From contig CAWCRU010000042.1 in NCBI GenBank assembly GCA_963798075.1, positions 1 through 64,000 on the forward strand: a DNA stretch of 64,000 nucleotides. The letters run 5' to 3'. The notes beneath the pieces were generated by a model. It was not told the DNA's origin and searched no databases. It worked only from the letters and a program-made list of their open reading frames with translations. This DNA comes from DATAOG01 sp963798075 (GTDB lineage Bacteria > Pseudomonadota > Alphaproteobacteria > Geminicoccales > Geminicoccaceae). A program made the translations under genes and the position numbers. Shown in pieces: positions 8,960 to 16,613 of the stretch. The stretch's first letter is position 1. Each line of letters starts with the position of its first letter.

Positions 8960-8974
8960 TCCCGCTATGCGGAA
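8960..8974 (+). promoter_or_regulatory. Candidate IclR-family operator, site 3
   Basis: TCCCGCTATGCGGAA, read on the minus strand as TTCCGCATAGCGGGA, is the same palindrome as sites 1 and 2. It lies 24 bases upstream of the iclR ATG, as expected for autoregulation. Finding it at both ends of the unit is the main reason to trust all three sites. Confidence 0.6.
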
Positions 8975-8998
8975 CCGGATGGAAGTCGGAGCCAGACC

Positions 8999-9802
8999 AT
9001 GCAGCTCGCGGGCAGCGGACGCCGGGCCGAGGACCACCTCAAATCGCTGACCAAGCTCGTGCGCATCCTCGAGTGCTTCTCGCGGGTCGAGCGCACGTTG
9101 TCGCTGGGTGATCTCTGCCGGCGCACCGACATGCCCAAGAGCACCGCGCACCGGCTGGTCTCGTCATTGCGCGAGGTCGGCTTTCTCGAGCAGGCGCGCG
9201 GCGGCGATCACTACCGGCTCGGGCTCAAGCTGTTCGAGCTCGGCAACACGGCACTCGCCAACATGGAGCTGCATCGCGAGGCGCGACCGATGGTTGGCGC
9301 CCTCAGCCGCCTCAGCGGCGAGGTCGTGCATCTCGCGGTGTTCGATGGCGCCAAGGCGGTGGTCATCCATCGCTCCGATCCGGCGCCCGAGGGGGTCGGT
9401 CCGCTGACCTTTCTGGAAGTGGCACCCCTGCACTGCACCGGTGTCGGCAAGGCGATCCTCGCGTTTCAGCCCGAGCCGGTGATCGAGCGCCTGATCGGGT
9501 TCGGCCTCGAGGGCTACACCGAGGCGACGGTCGTCGATGGCGCGAGGCTCAGAGCCGAACTGGCCGCGGTGCGGGCGCAGGGCTTCTCGGTCGACCGCGG
9601 CGAGCACGAGCCGGGGGTGCATTGCATCGGCGCTCCGATCCGCGATCCCGGCGGTCGGACCTTCGCCAGCATCAGCATCAGCGGCCCGGCCCGACGGATG
9701 AGCGAGACCGAGGCCCTGGCCCGGATCGTGGTCCACCACGCCGAGGCGATCTCGGCCGCGCTCGGCTTCCGCCGCCGGTCGACCCTCGATGACGGCTCGT
9801 GA
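8999..9802 (+). CDS. IclR family transcriptional regulator
   Basis: A 267-residue DNA-binding regulator. The N-terminal winged helix-turn-helix spans SLGDLCRRTDMPKSTAHRLV, and a C-terminal ligand-binding GAF-like domain holds the conserved C..G.GKA region (LHCTGVGKAIL). It probably controls the preceding lyase/TRAP/oxidoreductase genes, because a shared palindrome stands before it and before them. The frame is open upstream, but homology starts at ATG 8999 with GGAG nearby. Whether it represses or activates cannot be read from the sequence. Confidence 0.9.
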   Translation: MQLAGSGRRAEDHLKSLTKLVRILECFSRVERTLSLGDLCRRTDMPKSTAHRLVSSLREVGFLEQARGGDHYRLGLKLFELGNTALANMELHREARPMVGALSRLSGEVVHLAVFDGAKAVVIHRSDPAPEGVGPLTFLEVAPLHCTGVGKAILAFQPEPVIERLIGFGLEGYTEATVVDGARLRAELAAVRAQGFSVDRGEHEPGVHCIGAPIRDPGGRTFASISISGPARRMSETEALARIVVHHAEAISAALGFRRRSTLDDGS

Positions 9803-9980
9803 GCGGCTGCGGGTCGTCCCTCGATCTGGCTCAACTGCAAGTATCTTCTCACCCGCAGGGGTGTGAGGTGGTTCACAGCCTTGGCCGGGGCGGCAGCGGA
9901 TGATGTCCGACGTGGGAGCCAGGCCCGGAGCGCGGGTGACCGGGCGGGGATGACGCTGCCATTGCCCAAGGAGAGCATCC

Positions 9981-10742
9981 ATGGCCATCACGGACCTTAT
10001 CGACATTCCCGAGAACATCAATCAGGGCGTCAGCAGCGCCAAGCAGACGACGATGCTGAGCCTGCTCGGCAGCCCGCGGGGCACCTACGACGACACCTGT
10101 CGCGAGGTGACCGATCCGAGGATGCGTGATTTGATCGTCGTCGACGATGTCGGACCGTTCCGGGCGCGCGGCCTCGCGCCGGCGATCGAGGCCCTGAAGG
10201 CGATCTTCGCCGACATCAGGCGCGAGGAGAGAGAGGTTCACGCCGGCCTCGGGACGGCGGGCATGCTCTGCGCGCGGCTGGTGCGCGGCTCGACCAGCTC
10301 GATCAGCAATCACTCCTGGGGCACGGCCGTCGATCTCACTCTGGATGGCGTGCTCGATCGGCGCGGTGACGGCAGGGTCGAGGTCGGGCTGGCCAGGATC
10401 GCGCCGATTTTCAATCGGCATTTGTGGTTTTGGGGGGCGGGCTTCCGGACCGAGGACGGCATGCACTTCGAGGCCAGCGACGAGCTGATCCGGCAGTGGC
10501 ACCGCGAAGGCCGCCTCGGCCCCGTCGCGCCGGTACCCGTTCCGGTCCTGAGCTTCGGTGATCGCGGGCCCGAGGTCGTGGCACTGCAACGCCGTCTCAA
10601 CCAGCTTCAGGCCGGTCTCGCGGTCGATGGCATCTTCGGAACCGGGACGCGCGCCGCGGTCGTGGCTTTTCAGGCGCGCAGCGGCCTCGTGCCCGATGGC
10701 GTGGTCGGGCGGCGAACAAAGGCTGCCTTGGAGCTCGCGTGA
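9981..10742 (+). CDS. M15 family peptidase with C-terminal peptidoglycan-binding domain
   Basis: A 253-residue protein. The zinc site of D-Ala-D-Ala-type M15 peptidases is visible as SNHSWGTAVD (His111, Asp118) and MHFEAS (His162). Residues about 187-250 form a peptidoglycan-binding type 1 repeat (GDRGPEVVALQRRL, then GIFGTGTRAAVVAFQ). It probably trims cell-wall peptides. No signal peptide is evident, which is odd for a wall enzyme; phage or tailocin endolysins also lack one. AAGGAG lies before the ATG. Its stop overlaps the next GTG by four bases. Confidence 0.82.
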   Translation: MAITDLIDIPENINQGVSSAKQTTMLSLLGSPRGTYDDTCREVTDPRMRDLIVVDDVGPFRARGLAPAIEALKAIFADIRREEREVHAGLGTAGMLCARLVRGSTSSISNHSWGTAVDLTLDGVLDRRGDGRVEVGLARIAPIFNRHLWFWGAGFRTEDGMHFEASDELIRQWHREGRLGPVAPVPVPVLSFGDRGPEVVALQRRLNQLQAGLAVDGIFGTGTRAAVVAFQARSGLVPDGVVGRRTKAALELA

Positions 10743-11296
10743 CCGCCGGCGGCTTCGGGTTCCTCCTGTCGCGGCTCGCCGTCGGCGGCGCCGCTGCCCT
10801 GCTGAGCGTGCTTGGCCCGCGCGCCGAGGCCGCCGACAGCGTCTACACGTCGATCCAGCAGAATGACTGCAAGGCAGCTTCATCGGAGCTCGAGAAGCAG
10901 TTCGCAGACCGTGATCTGGGAGTGCAGAAATGCCCGGCGCCCGGCGACTGGCAATTGCTGTTCGTGGCCTCGGACGCCAATTCCTGGCTCGAGCTGCGCC
11001 GCGCCGAGCTGGCCTGGTCGAGCGAGGGCGCCCTCGTCTACCAGCAGCCGATCGGGCTCTTCCCCAATGTCGGCGGCGCCCACGTGGTCGAGTGGCGGCG
11101 GGATGCGCAGGGCCGGCCCGATGCGCTGATCTTCCGCGTGGTGGCCCAGGATCCGACCAATTCCGTCAAGCAGCTGTCGCGCCTGTTCGTGGTCCGCCTG
11201 GACCCGGGTGGCCCCTGCGTGATCGGCCGCGTGACGACCAACCAGGCCGCGCGGGCGCTGGCCGACGGTCCGGCCGCCTGCCCGGGGCCAGGCTAG
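10739..11296 (+). CDS. Secreted protein of unknown function
   Basis: A 185-residue protein with an N-terminal signal peptide (hydrophobic core LAVGGAAALLSVL, probable cleavage after AEA near residue 32). No family is recognised. Two cysteines in the mature N-terminal part and two near the C-terminus could form disulfides in the periplasm. The start is GTG within GTGA, overlapping the stop of the M15 peptidase gene, so the two are translationally coupled and may act together on the envelope (inference). Confidence 0.65.
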   Translation: MTAGGFGFLLSRLAVGGAAALLSVLGPRAEAADSVYTSIQQNDCKAASSELEKQFADRDLGVQKCPAPGDWQLLFVASDANSWLELRRAELAWSSEGALVYQQPIGLFPNVGGAHVVEWRRDAQGRPDALIFRVVAQDPTNSVKQLSRLFVVRLDPGGPCVIGRVTTNQAARALADGPAACPGPG

Positions 11297-11432
11297 GCGA
11301 GCGACCGGTGCGCGCAAGGGTCGGAGACGCCCTCGAGAGGACTGCCGACGAGGCGGCTCCGTTCCCACAGCCGGAATACGCCCGCGACCGGCGCGAGGGC
11401 GGCAGCGATCGCGGCAGTTCTACGCGCCTTCG

Positions 11433-11462
11433 AAAAAGGGCCGGGGCCGTCAGCCCCTGCCC
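11433..11462 (-). terminator. Intrinsic terminator of tag
   Basis: Read on the minus strand, GGGCAGGGGC and GCCCCGGCCC form a ten-position stem with nine pairs and a 5-base loop, followed directly by TTTTT. The hairpin overlaps the last codons of tag, and the stop codon lies in the loop. Confidence 0.7.
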
Positions 11463-12028
11463 GCCCCGTGTCGGAAGCAGTCGACCAGGTGATCGTCGAC
11501 CATGCCGGTCGCCTGCATGAAGGCGTAGCAGATGGTGGGGCCGCAGAACTTGAAGCCGCGCGCTTTGAGCGCCTTCGAGAGCGCGCGCGCCTCGGCGGTC
11601 TCGGTCGGGATCTCGCTCATCGAGCGCCGCCGGTTGACGATCGGCTCGCCGTTCACGAACTGCCAGAGGAAGCCGGCAAAGCCGCCCGGCTCCCGCATCA
11701 GCTCGAGATAGCCGCGAGCGGACAGGATCGCGCCTTCGACCTTGGCGCGGTTGCGCACGATGCCGGGGTCGGCGAGCAGCGCCTCGACCTTCGCCGGAGC
11801 GTAGGCAGCGATCTTGTCAGGATCGAAATCATCGAACGATTTTCGGAAGTTATCTCGCTTTCTTAAAATTGTAATCCAGGAAAGGCCGGCCTGGAAACCT
11901 TCCAATACCAGCATCTCGAACAGGCGCCGGTCGTCCCTGAGCGGCACGCCCCATTCCCGGTCGTGATAGGCGAGGTTGAGCGGGTCGCTTCCCGCCCAGC
12001 CGCAGCGGATCCTGCCGTCATCCGCCAT
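11450..12028 (-). CDS. tag: DNA-3-methyladenine glycosylase I
   Basis: A 192-residue base-excision repair glycosylase that removes 3-methyladenine from alkylated DNA. The zinc ligands of Tag are present: Cys9 in RCGWAG, His22 in AYHDREWG, and His180 and Cys184 in DHLVDCF. The core motif EGFQAGLSWITIL is also clear. It follows the TIM-barrel gene on the same strand with only four bases between stop and start, so the two are probably co-transcribed. An intrinsic terminator overlaps its end. Confidence 0.93.
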   Translation of the reverse strand: MADDGRIRCGWAGSDPLNLAYHDREWGVPLRDDRRLFEMLVLEGFQAGLSWITILRKRDNFRKSFDDFDPDKIAAYAPAKVEALLADPGIVRNRAKVEGAILSARGYLELMREPGGFAGFLWQFVNGEPIVNRRRSMSEIPTETAEARALSKALKARGFKFCGPTICYAFMQATGMVDDHLVDCFRHGAGRG

Positions 12029-12032
12029 CCGC

Positions 12033-12848
12033 TCAGGCCCGACCAGAAATTCTGAGCAGATCGTCGCGACCGCGCAGCATGTCCTCGACCGAGCCGAACG
12101 CCAGCATGTAATGGTTGCGGTAGCCGGCAGTCTCGATCTGATCGAACATCGCCTTGAAGTCGATCGTGCCCTGGCCCGGGTAGAGGTGCTCCTCCCGATG
12201 GCCGCGGTTGTCGGCGAGCCGGACCTCGCCGCAGCGCCCGAGATCGAACAAGGGCGTGAAGCCCAGGATCCCCTCGGGCAGCATGTGGGCGTGGTTGACG
12301 GTATAGGCCCAACCCAGATTGGGCGAGGTCAGATGGTCGAAGAAAAAGCGGCATTCGGCGACGTCGTGGCCGAGGTAGCGGACCTCGGCGTCCTTGGGCT
12401 CCCAGTTCATGTTCTCGAGCAGGAGCTGGACGCCGGTCCGCTCGGCCTCGGCCGAGGCGCGCTGAAGCCGGTCGAGCGCCGCCTGCTTGCGCGCCGCGAA
12501 GTCGCTCGTGAAGTGATAGCCGGCGTGGACCACGATCCAGCCGGCGCCAAGACGCGCCGCGAGGCCGATGTAGGCGTGAAGATAGGCGTCGACCGCGTCG
12601 CGCAGATAGGGCGAGGTCTCGGCGACGTTGACCGCGGAGAGCGTGTGCAGGCCGAGGTGGATACCATGCCGCTCGAGCGCCGCGCGCACCTTCTGGACCC
12701 GCGCCGCATCGAACGATCCGAGCTCGTTCGGCGGCCCGTCGACGCAGACGTCGGCGTAGAAGACATGGTTGGCCGCGGCCCAGTCGAGGGCGTCCTCGAG
12801 GCGGAGCTTGCCGCCGAAGTCGATCCCGATCCGCTCGCGCAGACCCAT
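12033..12848 (-). CDS. Sugar phosphate isomerase/epimerase-like TIM-barrel protein
   Basis: A 271-residue xylose-isomerase-like TIM barrel. Strand-end residues expected to bind metal are visible in LLLENMNWEP, NLGWAYTVNHAHML, VRLADNRGHREEHL and PGQGTIDF. Members isomerise or epimerise sugars; endonuclease IV shares the fold. The frame is open far upstream, but ATG 12848 follows GGAGGG at good spacing and starts the homology. It is divergent from the second TRAP system (139 bases between), suggesting that it handles the imported solute. Confidence 0.8.
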   Translation of the reverse strand: MGLRERIGIDFGGKLRLEDALDWAAANHVFYADVCVDGPPNELGSFDAARVQKVRAALERHGIHLGLHTLSAVNVAETSPYLRDAVDAYLHAYIGLAARLGAGWIVVHAGYHFTSDFAARKQAALDRLQRASAEAERTGVQLLLENMNWEPKDAEVRYLGHDVAECRFFFDHLTSPNLGWAYTVNHAHMLPEGILGFTPLFDLGRCGEVRLADNRGHREEHLYPGQGTIDFKAMFDQIETAGYRNHYMLAFGSVEDMLRGRDDLLRISGRA

Positions 12849-12986
12849 GGCTGACCCTCCTTCCGCGCTTCCAAGGCGCACCCTAAAGGGTTCCAGCTCC
12901 GGCCGCGAGCCTTCCTCGGTGGCATTCGCGGCCCGATCTGGTAAGGTCCGCCGATCAGGGCCACCAAACAGAAACGGGAGACCGGG

Positions 12987-13973
12987 ATGCTCACGAGGCG
13001 GAAGCTCATCACGATCGCGCTGCTGACCCCGCTCGCCGGCCTGCTCGCGGCCGGAGGTGCCCTGGCGGCGGATCTCAAGGTCCGGATGTCGGTCGAGAGC
13101 GCGCCCGGGGCTTCGACGCAGGTCATGCTCGCCGCCTTTCGCGACGCGCTCAAGGAGGAGCTCGGCGATGCGGTCGAGATCGAGTACTACGACAGCGGCA
13201 CGCTCGGCGACGAGATCGTCCACATGGAGATGGTCCGCAGCGGCCAGCTGGACGTGATCCCGATCGGCTCCGACGCGGTTCAGCTCGACGCCAAATGGGC
13301 GATCTTCGACATGCCGTTCCTGTTCCCGGACCGCGAGACCGCATCCCGCATCCTGGACGGCGCGATCGGCCAGGAGCTCGCCGCCTCGATGCGCAAGAGT
13401 GCGGATCTGCAGGTATTGGGCTTCGGCGAGATCGGCTTTCGCAACATCACCAACAACGTCCGTCCGGTGGTCGAGCCCGCCGATCTCAAGGGCCTGAAAC
13501 TGCGCACGCCGGGCAGTAAGACCCGGATCCTGGCCTTTCAGATGCTGGGGGCGACCCCGGTCACGATGAACATCGGCGAGCTCTATCTGGCCCTTCAGCA
13601 GGGCACGGTCGACGGCCAGGAGAACCCGCTCGGCAACATCAAGGCGTTCTCCTGGTTCGAGGTGCAAAAGTATCTCTCGCTTTCGCATCACGTGTACACG
13701 CCGATCACGCTGGTCATGTACGGGCCGCGCTGGGACGGGCTGTCGGCACCGCAAAAGGCGGCCTTCGGGCGGGCGGCGCAGAAGGCGGTCGCAAAGAGCC
13801 GGCAGTATGGCGCCGACAACGATGCCAACCTTTTGGGCGAGCTCAAGCAGCAGATGCAGGTCAACGAGATCGACGTTGCGGCCTTCAAGGCGGCAGCGAA
13901 GCCCATCTGGGACAAGATCGCCCCGGTCGCGGGCGAGGAGTTCACCAAAAAGGTCGTCGAGGCGGCGCGCTGA
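12987..13973 (+). CDS. dctP: TRAP transporter substrate-binding protein DctP (system 2)
   Basis: A 328-residue periplasmic solute-binding protein with an N-terminal signal (MLTRRKLITIA, then a hydrophobic stretch, cleavage near ALA-AD at about residue 27). The DctP core is clear: GEIGFRNITNNVRPV and LKGLKLRTPGS. The sequence is distinct from system 1, so this is a separate transporter with its own substrate and not a recent duplicate. It is divergent from the isomerase-like gene, and the permease genes follow after a hairpin. Confidence 0.9.
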   Translation: MLTRRKLITIALLTPLAGLLAAGGALAADLKVRMSVESAPGASTQVMLAAFRDALKEELGDAVEIEYYDSGTLGDEIVHMEMVRSGQLDVIPIGSDAVQLDAKWAIFDMPFLFPDRETASRILDGAIGQELAASMRKSADLQVLGFGEIGFRNITNNVRPVVEPADLKGLKLRTPGSKTRILAFQMLGATPVTMNIGELYLALQQGTVDGQENPLGNIKAFSWFEVQKYLSLSHHVYTPITLVMYGPRWDGLSAPQKAAFGRAAQKAVAKSRQYGADNDANLLGELKQQMQVNEIDVAAFKAAAKPIWDKIAPVAGEEFTKKVVEAAR

Positions 13974-13989
13974 GCCCGCGCGCGGGCTC
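13972..13989 (+). other. Perfect 18-base inverted repeat between dctP and dctQ
   Basis: GAGCCCGCGCGCGGGCTC begins inside the dctP stop codon and is fully self-complementary. No T-run follows. Such intercistronic stems after a binding-protein gene often stabilise the upstream message, giving more binding protein than permease. That role is inferred here. Confidence 0.45.
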
Positions 13990-13996
13990 GCACCCG

Positions 13997-14557
13997 TTGG
14001 CCGACCAAGCCCCGGCCGGCGGCGGCGATCTGGCCGCGCGGATCGGCGCCGTCTCCCGTCAGCAGGAGCTGCAGGACCCGGATCAGGGCCTGCCGCGCGC
14101 CGAGCGGGTGATCAACCGAACGGCCGAGATCCTGGGCGTCGGCCTGCTCGGCGGCATCCTCGCGATCGTGTTCGCCAATGCCCTCTCGCGTTATCTTTTG
14201 AACTACTCCTTCGTCTGGGCCGAGGAGGTGGTGATCAGCCTCGTGCCCTGGCTCGCGGTCACCGGGCTGTTCCTCTCGGTCCGGCGCCGACAGATGATCC
14301 GGATCGAGTTCTTTCTCGACCGGTTCTCGGTGCCCGGGCGGCGCTTTTTGGAGGTCGCAGCGCAACTGCTCGGGGCGTTGATGCTGGGCTGGCTCGCCTG
14401 GCTCGGGTTTGCCTACGTCGAGCGGTTCGGCGGCGACCGCACGCCCTATCTGGCCCTGCCCAAGGGCCTGTTCACTTCCGCCCTCGGGCTCGGCGCCGCC
14501 CTGGTGGCGCTCGCCTTCGCCCTCGCCGCCTGGCGGGAGTGGCGTGATCCGAGCTAG
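13997..14557 (+). CDS. dctQ: TRAP transporter small permease DctQ (system 2)
   Basis: A 186-residue membrane protein with four hydrophobic segments and the DctQ-typical FVWAEEVVISLVPWLAVTG region. There is a long hydrophilic N-terminal part before the first segment. The start is uncertain: TTG 13997 gives the longest form, while a GTG at 14108 would start just before the first membrane segment. No ATG is available in the right place. The DNA immediately upstream is a strong inverted repeat, which may itself limit translation. The large permease follows after 33 bases. Confidence 0.82.
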   Translation: MADQAPAGGGDLAARIGAVSRQQELQDPDQGLPRAERVINRTAEILGVGLLGGILAIVFANALSRYLLNYSFVWAEEVVISLVPWLAVTGLFLSVRRRQMIRIEFFLDRFSVPGRRFLEVAAQLLGALMLGWLAWLGFAYVERFGGDRTPYLALPKGLFTSALGLGAALVALAFALAAWREWRDPS

Positions 14558-14590
14558 CGAGTGGGGGCCCGTCGCCGGGGTCGCCCTGCG

Positions 14591-15871
14591 ATGAGCGCGG
14601 CGCTGAGTGCGCTCGTCCTGCTCTGCGGCCTCCTGATGCTGGGGGCACCGATGGTGGTCGCGCTGATCAGCGCGGTCGCCCTCGATCTGTGGCTCTCCGG
14701 CGCCTGGGCCGCGACCCTGCCCCAGACTATGGTCTCGGGCATGAGCCGGTTCGTCCTGCTCGCTTTGCCGCTGTTCGTGCTCGCGGGCGGGGTGATGAAC
14801 GCGGGCGGCATCTCGGCGCGCCTGTTCGAGTTCGCCCGCGCCCTGGTCGGACCTTTCCGCGGCGGCCTCGCCCACGTCAACGTTCTCACCTCGATGTTCT
14901 TCGGCGGCATGATCGGTTCCTCGACCGCGGATCTCGCGGGCACCGGCTCGATCGTCATCCCGGCGATGAAGAGGGACGGCTATCCGGCTGATTTCTCGGC
15001 CGCGCTCAGCGCCTCATCGGCCGGGATCGGGCCCATGATCCCGCCGTCGTCGCCGATGATTCTGTACTCGGCGGTGACCGGCACCTCGCTCGGTGCTCTG
15101 TTCCTCGCGGGGCTGATCCCGGGCATCCTGCTCGGCCTCAGCCAGATGGCGATCGTCGCCTGGCTCGCCCGGCGCTACGGCTGGCGGCCGTTCGCGCCCT
15201 TCTCCTGGCGCGAATGCCTGCGCGCGGGCAGCCGGGCCACGCTCTCGTTCGGGCTGCCGGTGATCATCGTCGGCGGCCTCGTGATCGGCGTCTTCACTCC
15301 GACCGAGGCGAGCGCGTTCGCGGCGGCTTACGCGACGTTCCTTGCCTGCATCGTCTATCGCGTGCTGAGCGCACGCGATCTCTACCGTGTGTTCGTCAAC
15401 GCCGTGCAGCTGACCGGCGAGCTGCTGCTGATCGTGAGCCTCTCGTTCGCGCTCGGCTGGGGCCTCGCCAACGCGCACGTGCCCGAGATCCTCGCGCGCG
15501 GGATCGACACGCTCGTGATCGTCGACAGCCAGTTCCTGCGCGTCCTCTCGATGGTGATCCTCGCGATCATCGCCGGCATGATCCTCGATCCCTTGATCCC
15601 GGTGCTGCTGCCGATCATCCTGCCGACGCTCTTGGCCTACCACATCGACCTGATCCATTTCGGCGTGCTGATGGTGATCGCGGTGGTCATCGGCCAGGTG
15701 ACCCCGCCGATGGCGATCGCGCTCGTGATCACCGGCCGGATCGCCGAGGTCGATCAGCTGCGCGTGTTCCGGGCCAACCTGCCCTTCCTTTGGGGCATGC
15801 TCGCGTTTTTGCTGCTGATCATGGCCATGCCGCAGCTCGCGACCTGGCTCCCGAGCCTCGTCCGCGGCTAA
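14591..15871 (+). CDS. dctM: TRAP transporter large permease DctM (system 2)
   Basis: A 426-residue membrane protein with about twelve hydrophobic segments. Family markers include GAPMVVALISAV near the start, GGMIGSSTADLAGTGSIVIP, and GIGPMIPPSSPMILY. It is the sodium-driven transport subunit working with the preceding small permease. ATG 14591 starts the homology; the frame is open 10 codons further upstream. The TAA stop overlaps the convergent vapC stop by three bases. Confidence 0.9.
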   Translation: MSAALSALVLLCGLLMLGAPMVVALISAVALDLWLSGAWAATLPQTMVSGMSRFVLLALPLFVLAGGVMNAGGISARLFEFARALVGPFRGGLAHVNVLTSMFFGGMIGSSTADLAGTGSIVIPAMKRDGYPADFSAALSASSAGIGPMIPPSSPMILYSAVTGTSLGALFLAGLIPGILLGLSQMAIVAWLARRYGWRPFAPFSWRECLRAGSRATLSFGLPVIIVGGLVIGVFTPTEASAFAAAYATFLACIVYRVLSARDLYRVFVNAVQLTGELLLIVSLSFALGWGLANAHVPEILARGIDTLVIVDSQFLRVLSMVILAIIAGMILDPLIPVLLPIILPTLLAYHIDLIHFGVLMVIAVVIGQVTPPMAIALVITGRIAEVDQLRVFRANLPFLWGMLAFLLLIMAMPQLATWLPSLVRG

Positions 15872-16260
15872 GGCGCCACCACCGGCACGGAGCCGGTCAG
15901 CGCTCGCGCCTTGCGCCGCAGCGCGCGATCGAACGTGGCGAAGGCATCGGCCCGTCCACTCGCGGCGAGGTGCAGGGCGTCAGCGAAGTCGAGCCCCAGC
16001 CGGTACCAGCCAAGCGCTCGTTCAATCGTGGCCGGTTCCTCGGCCTCGACCCCGGGAAGGCCGAGAAGCTTGGCGATCCCATCGGCGATCGTGGCTCGAT
16101 CGAGGCCGTAACCGGTGCGCAGGACCCAAGCAGCCTCCAGCAGCACCGTATTCAGCACAAGGACGGCGCCGCTCCGCAACACCACATCCGCCCGGTTTGT
16201 CTGCACCGGATCGTCCTCGACCAGGTAGCGTACCAGGACGTTGGTATCGATTGCGATCAC
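15868..16260 (-). CDS. vapC: PIN-domain toxin VapC
   Basis: A 130-residue PIN-domain ribonuclease, the toxin of a VapBC pair. The acidic active-site residues are recognisable: Asp5 in IDTNVLVRY, Glu in LLEAAWVLR, Asp in LDFADALHLA and Asp in FATFDRALR. The start is GTG, whose bases overlap the vapB stop (GTGA), the usual coupled arrangement with antitoxin first. Upstream frame extension is only antisense to rodA. Such enzymes cleave tRNA or rRNA; the target is unknown here. Confidence 0.88.
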   Translation of the reverse strand: MIAIDTNVLVRYLVEDDPVQTNRADVVLRSGAVLVLNTVLLEAAWVLRTGYGLDRATIADGIAKLLGLPGVEAEEPATIERALGWYRLGLDFADALHLAASGRADAFATFDRALRRKARALTGSVPVVAP

Positions 16261-16532
16261 CGCCCTTGCCGCTCGAAGTCTTCCCACATCCGACGTGCCT
16301 CGCGTTCGACCGCCTCGTCCATGTCCTCGATCGTGAGTGGCGGGCCGTGGTACTTGAGGAAGCCGCGCACCTCCTCGAACGTGGTCGGCGGGAACGGGTT
16401 CGCCGGCCGCAGCACGACGACGTCGCCTCGGTCCTCGACCTCGAGCTCGACGCCGGGCTGCCAGCCGTGCCGGTCCCGGACCGCCTTCGGAATGATCACC
16501 TGACCCTTGCTCGACAGCCGCGTCTTCGTCAT
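16257..16532 (-). CDS. vapB: AbrB-family antitoxin VapB
   Basis: A 91-residue antitoxin. The N-terminal AbrB/SpoVT swapped-hairpin domain is seen as TRLSSKGQVIIPKAVRDRHGWQPG, which binds the promoter of its own operon. The C-terminal acidic tail (EDMDEAVEREARRMWEDFERQ) would wrap VapC. ATG 16532 was chosen over an upstream alternative because it begins the domain. It overlaps vapC by four bases. Confidence 0.88.
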   Translation of the reverse strand: MTKTRLSSKGQVIIPKAVRDRHGWQPGVELEVEDRGDVVVLRPANPFPPTTFEEVRGFLKYHGPPLTIEDMDEAVEREARRMWEDFERQGR

Positions 16533-16613
16533 CGCCCCGTATCCGCCGGTAAGACACAAGTAAGATGCGCGCGCCCGGGCCGCCGGTCAACCTCACCCGG
16601 CTGCCGGCGACGC

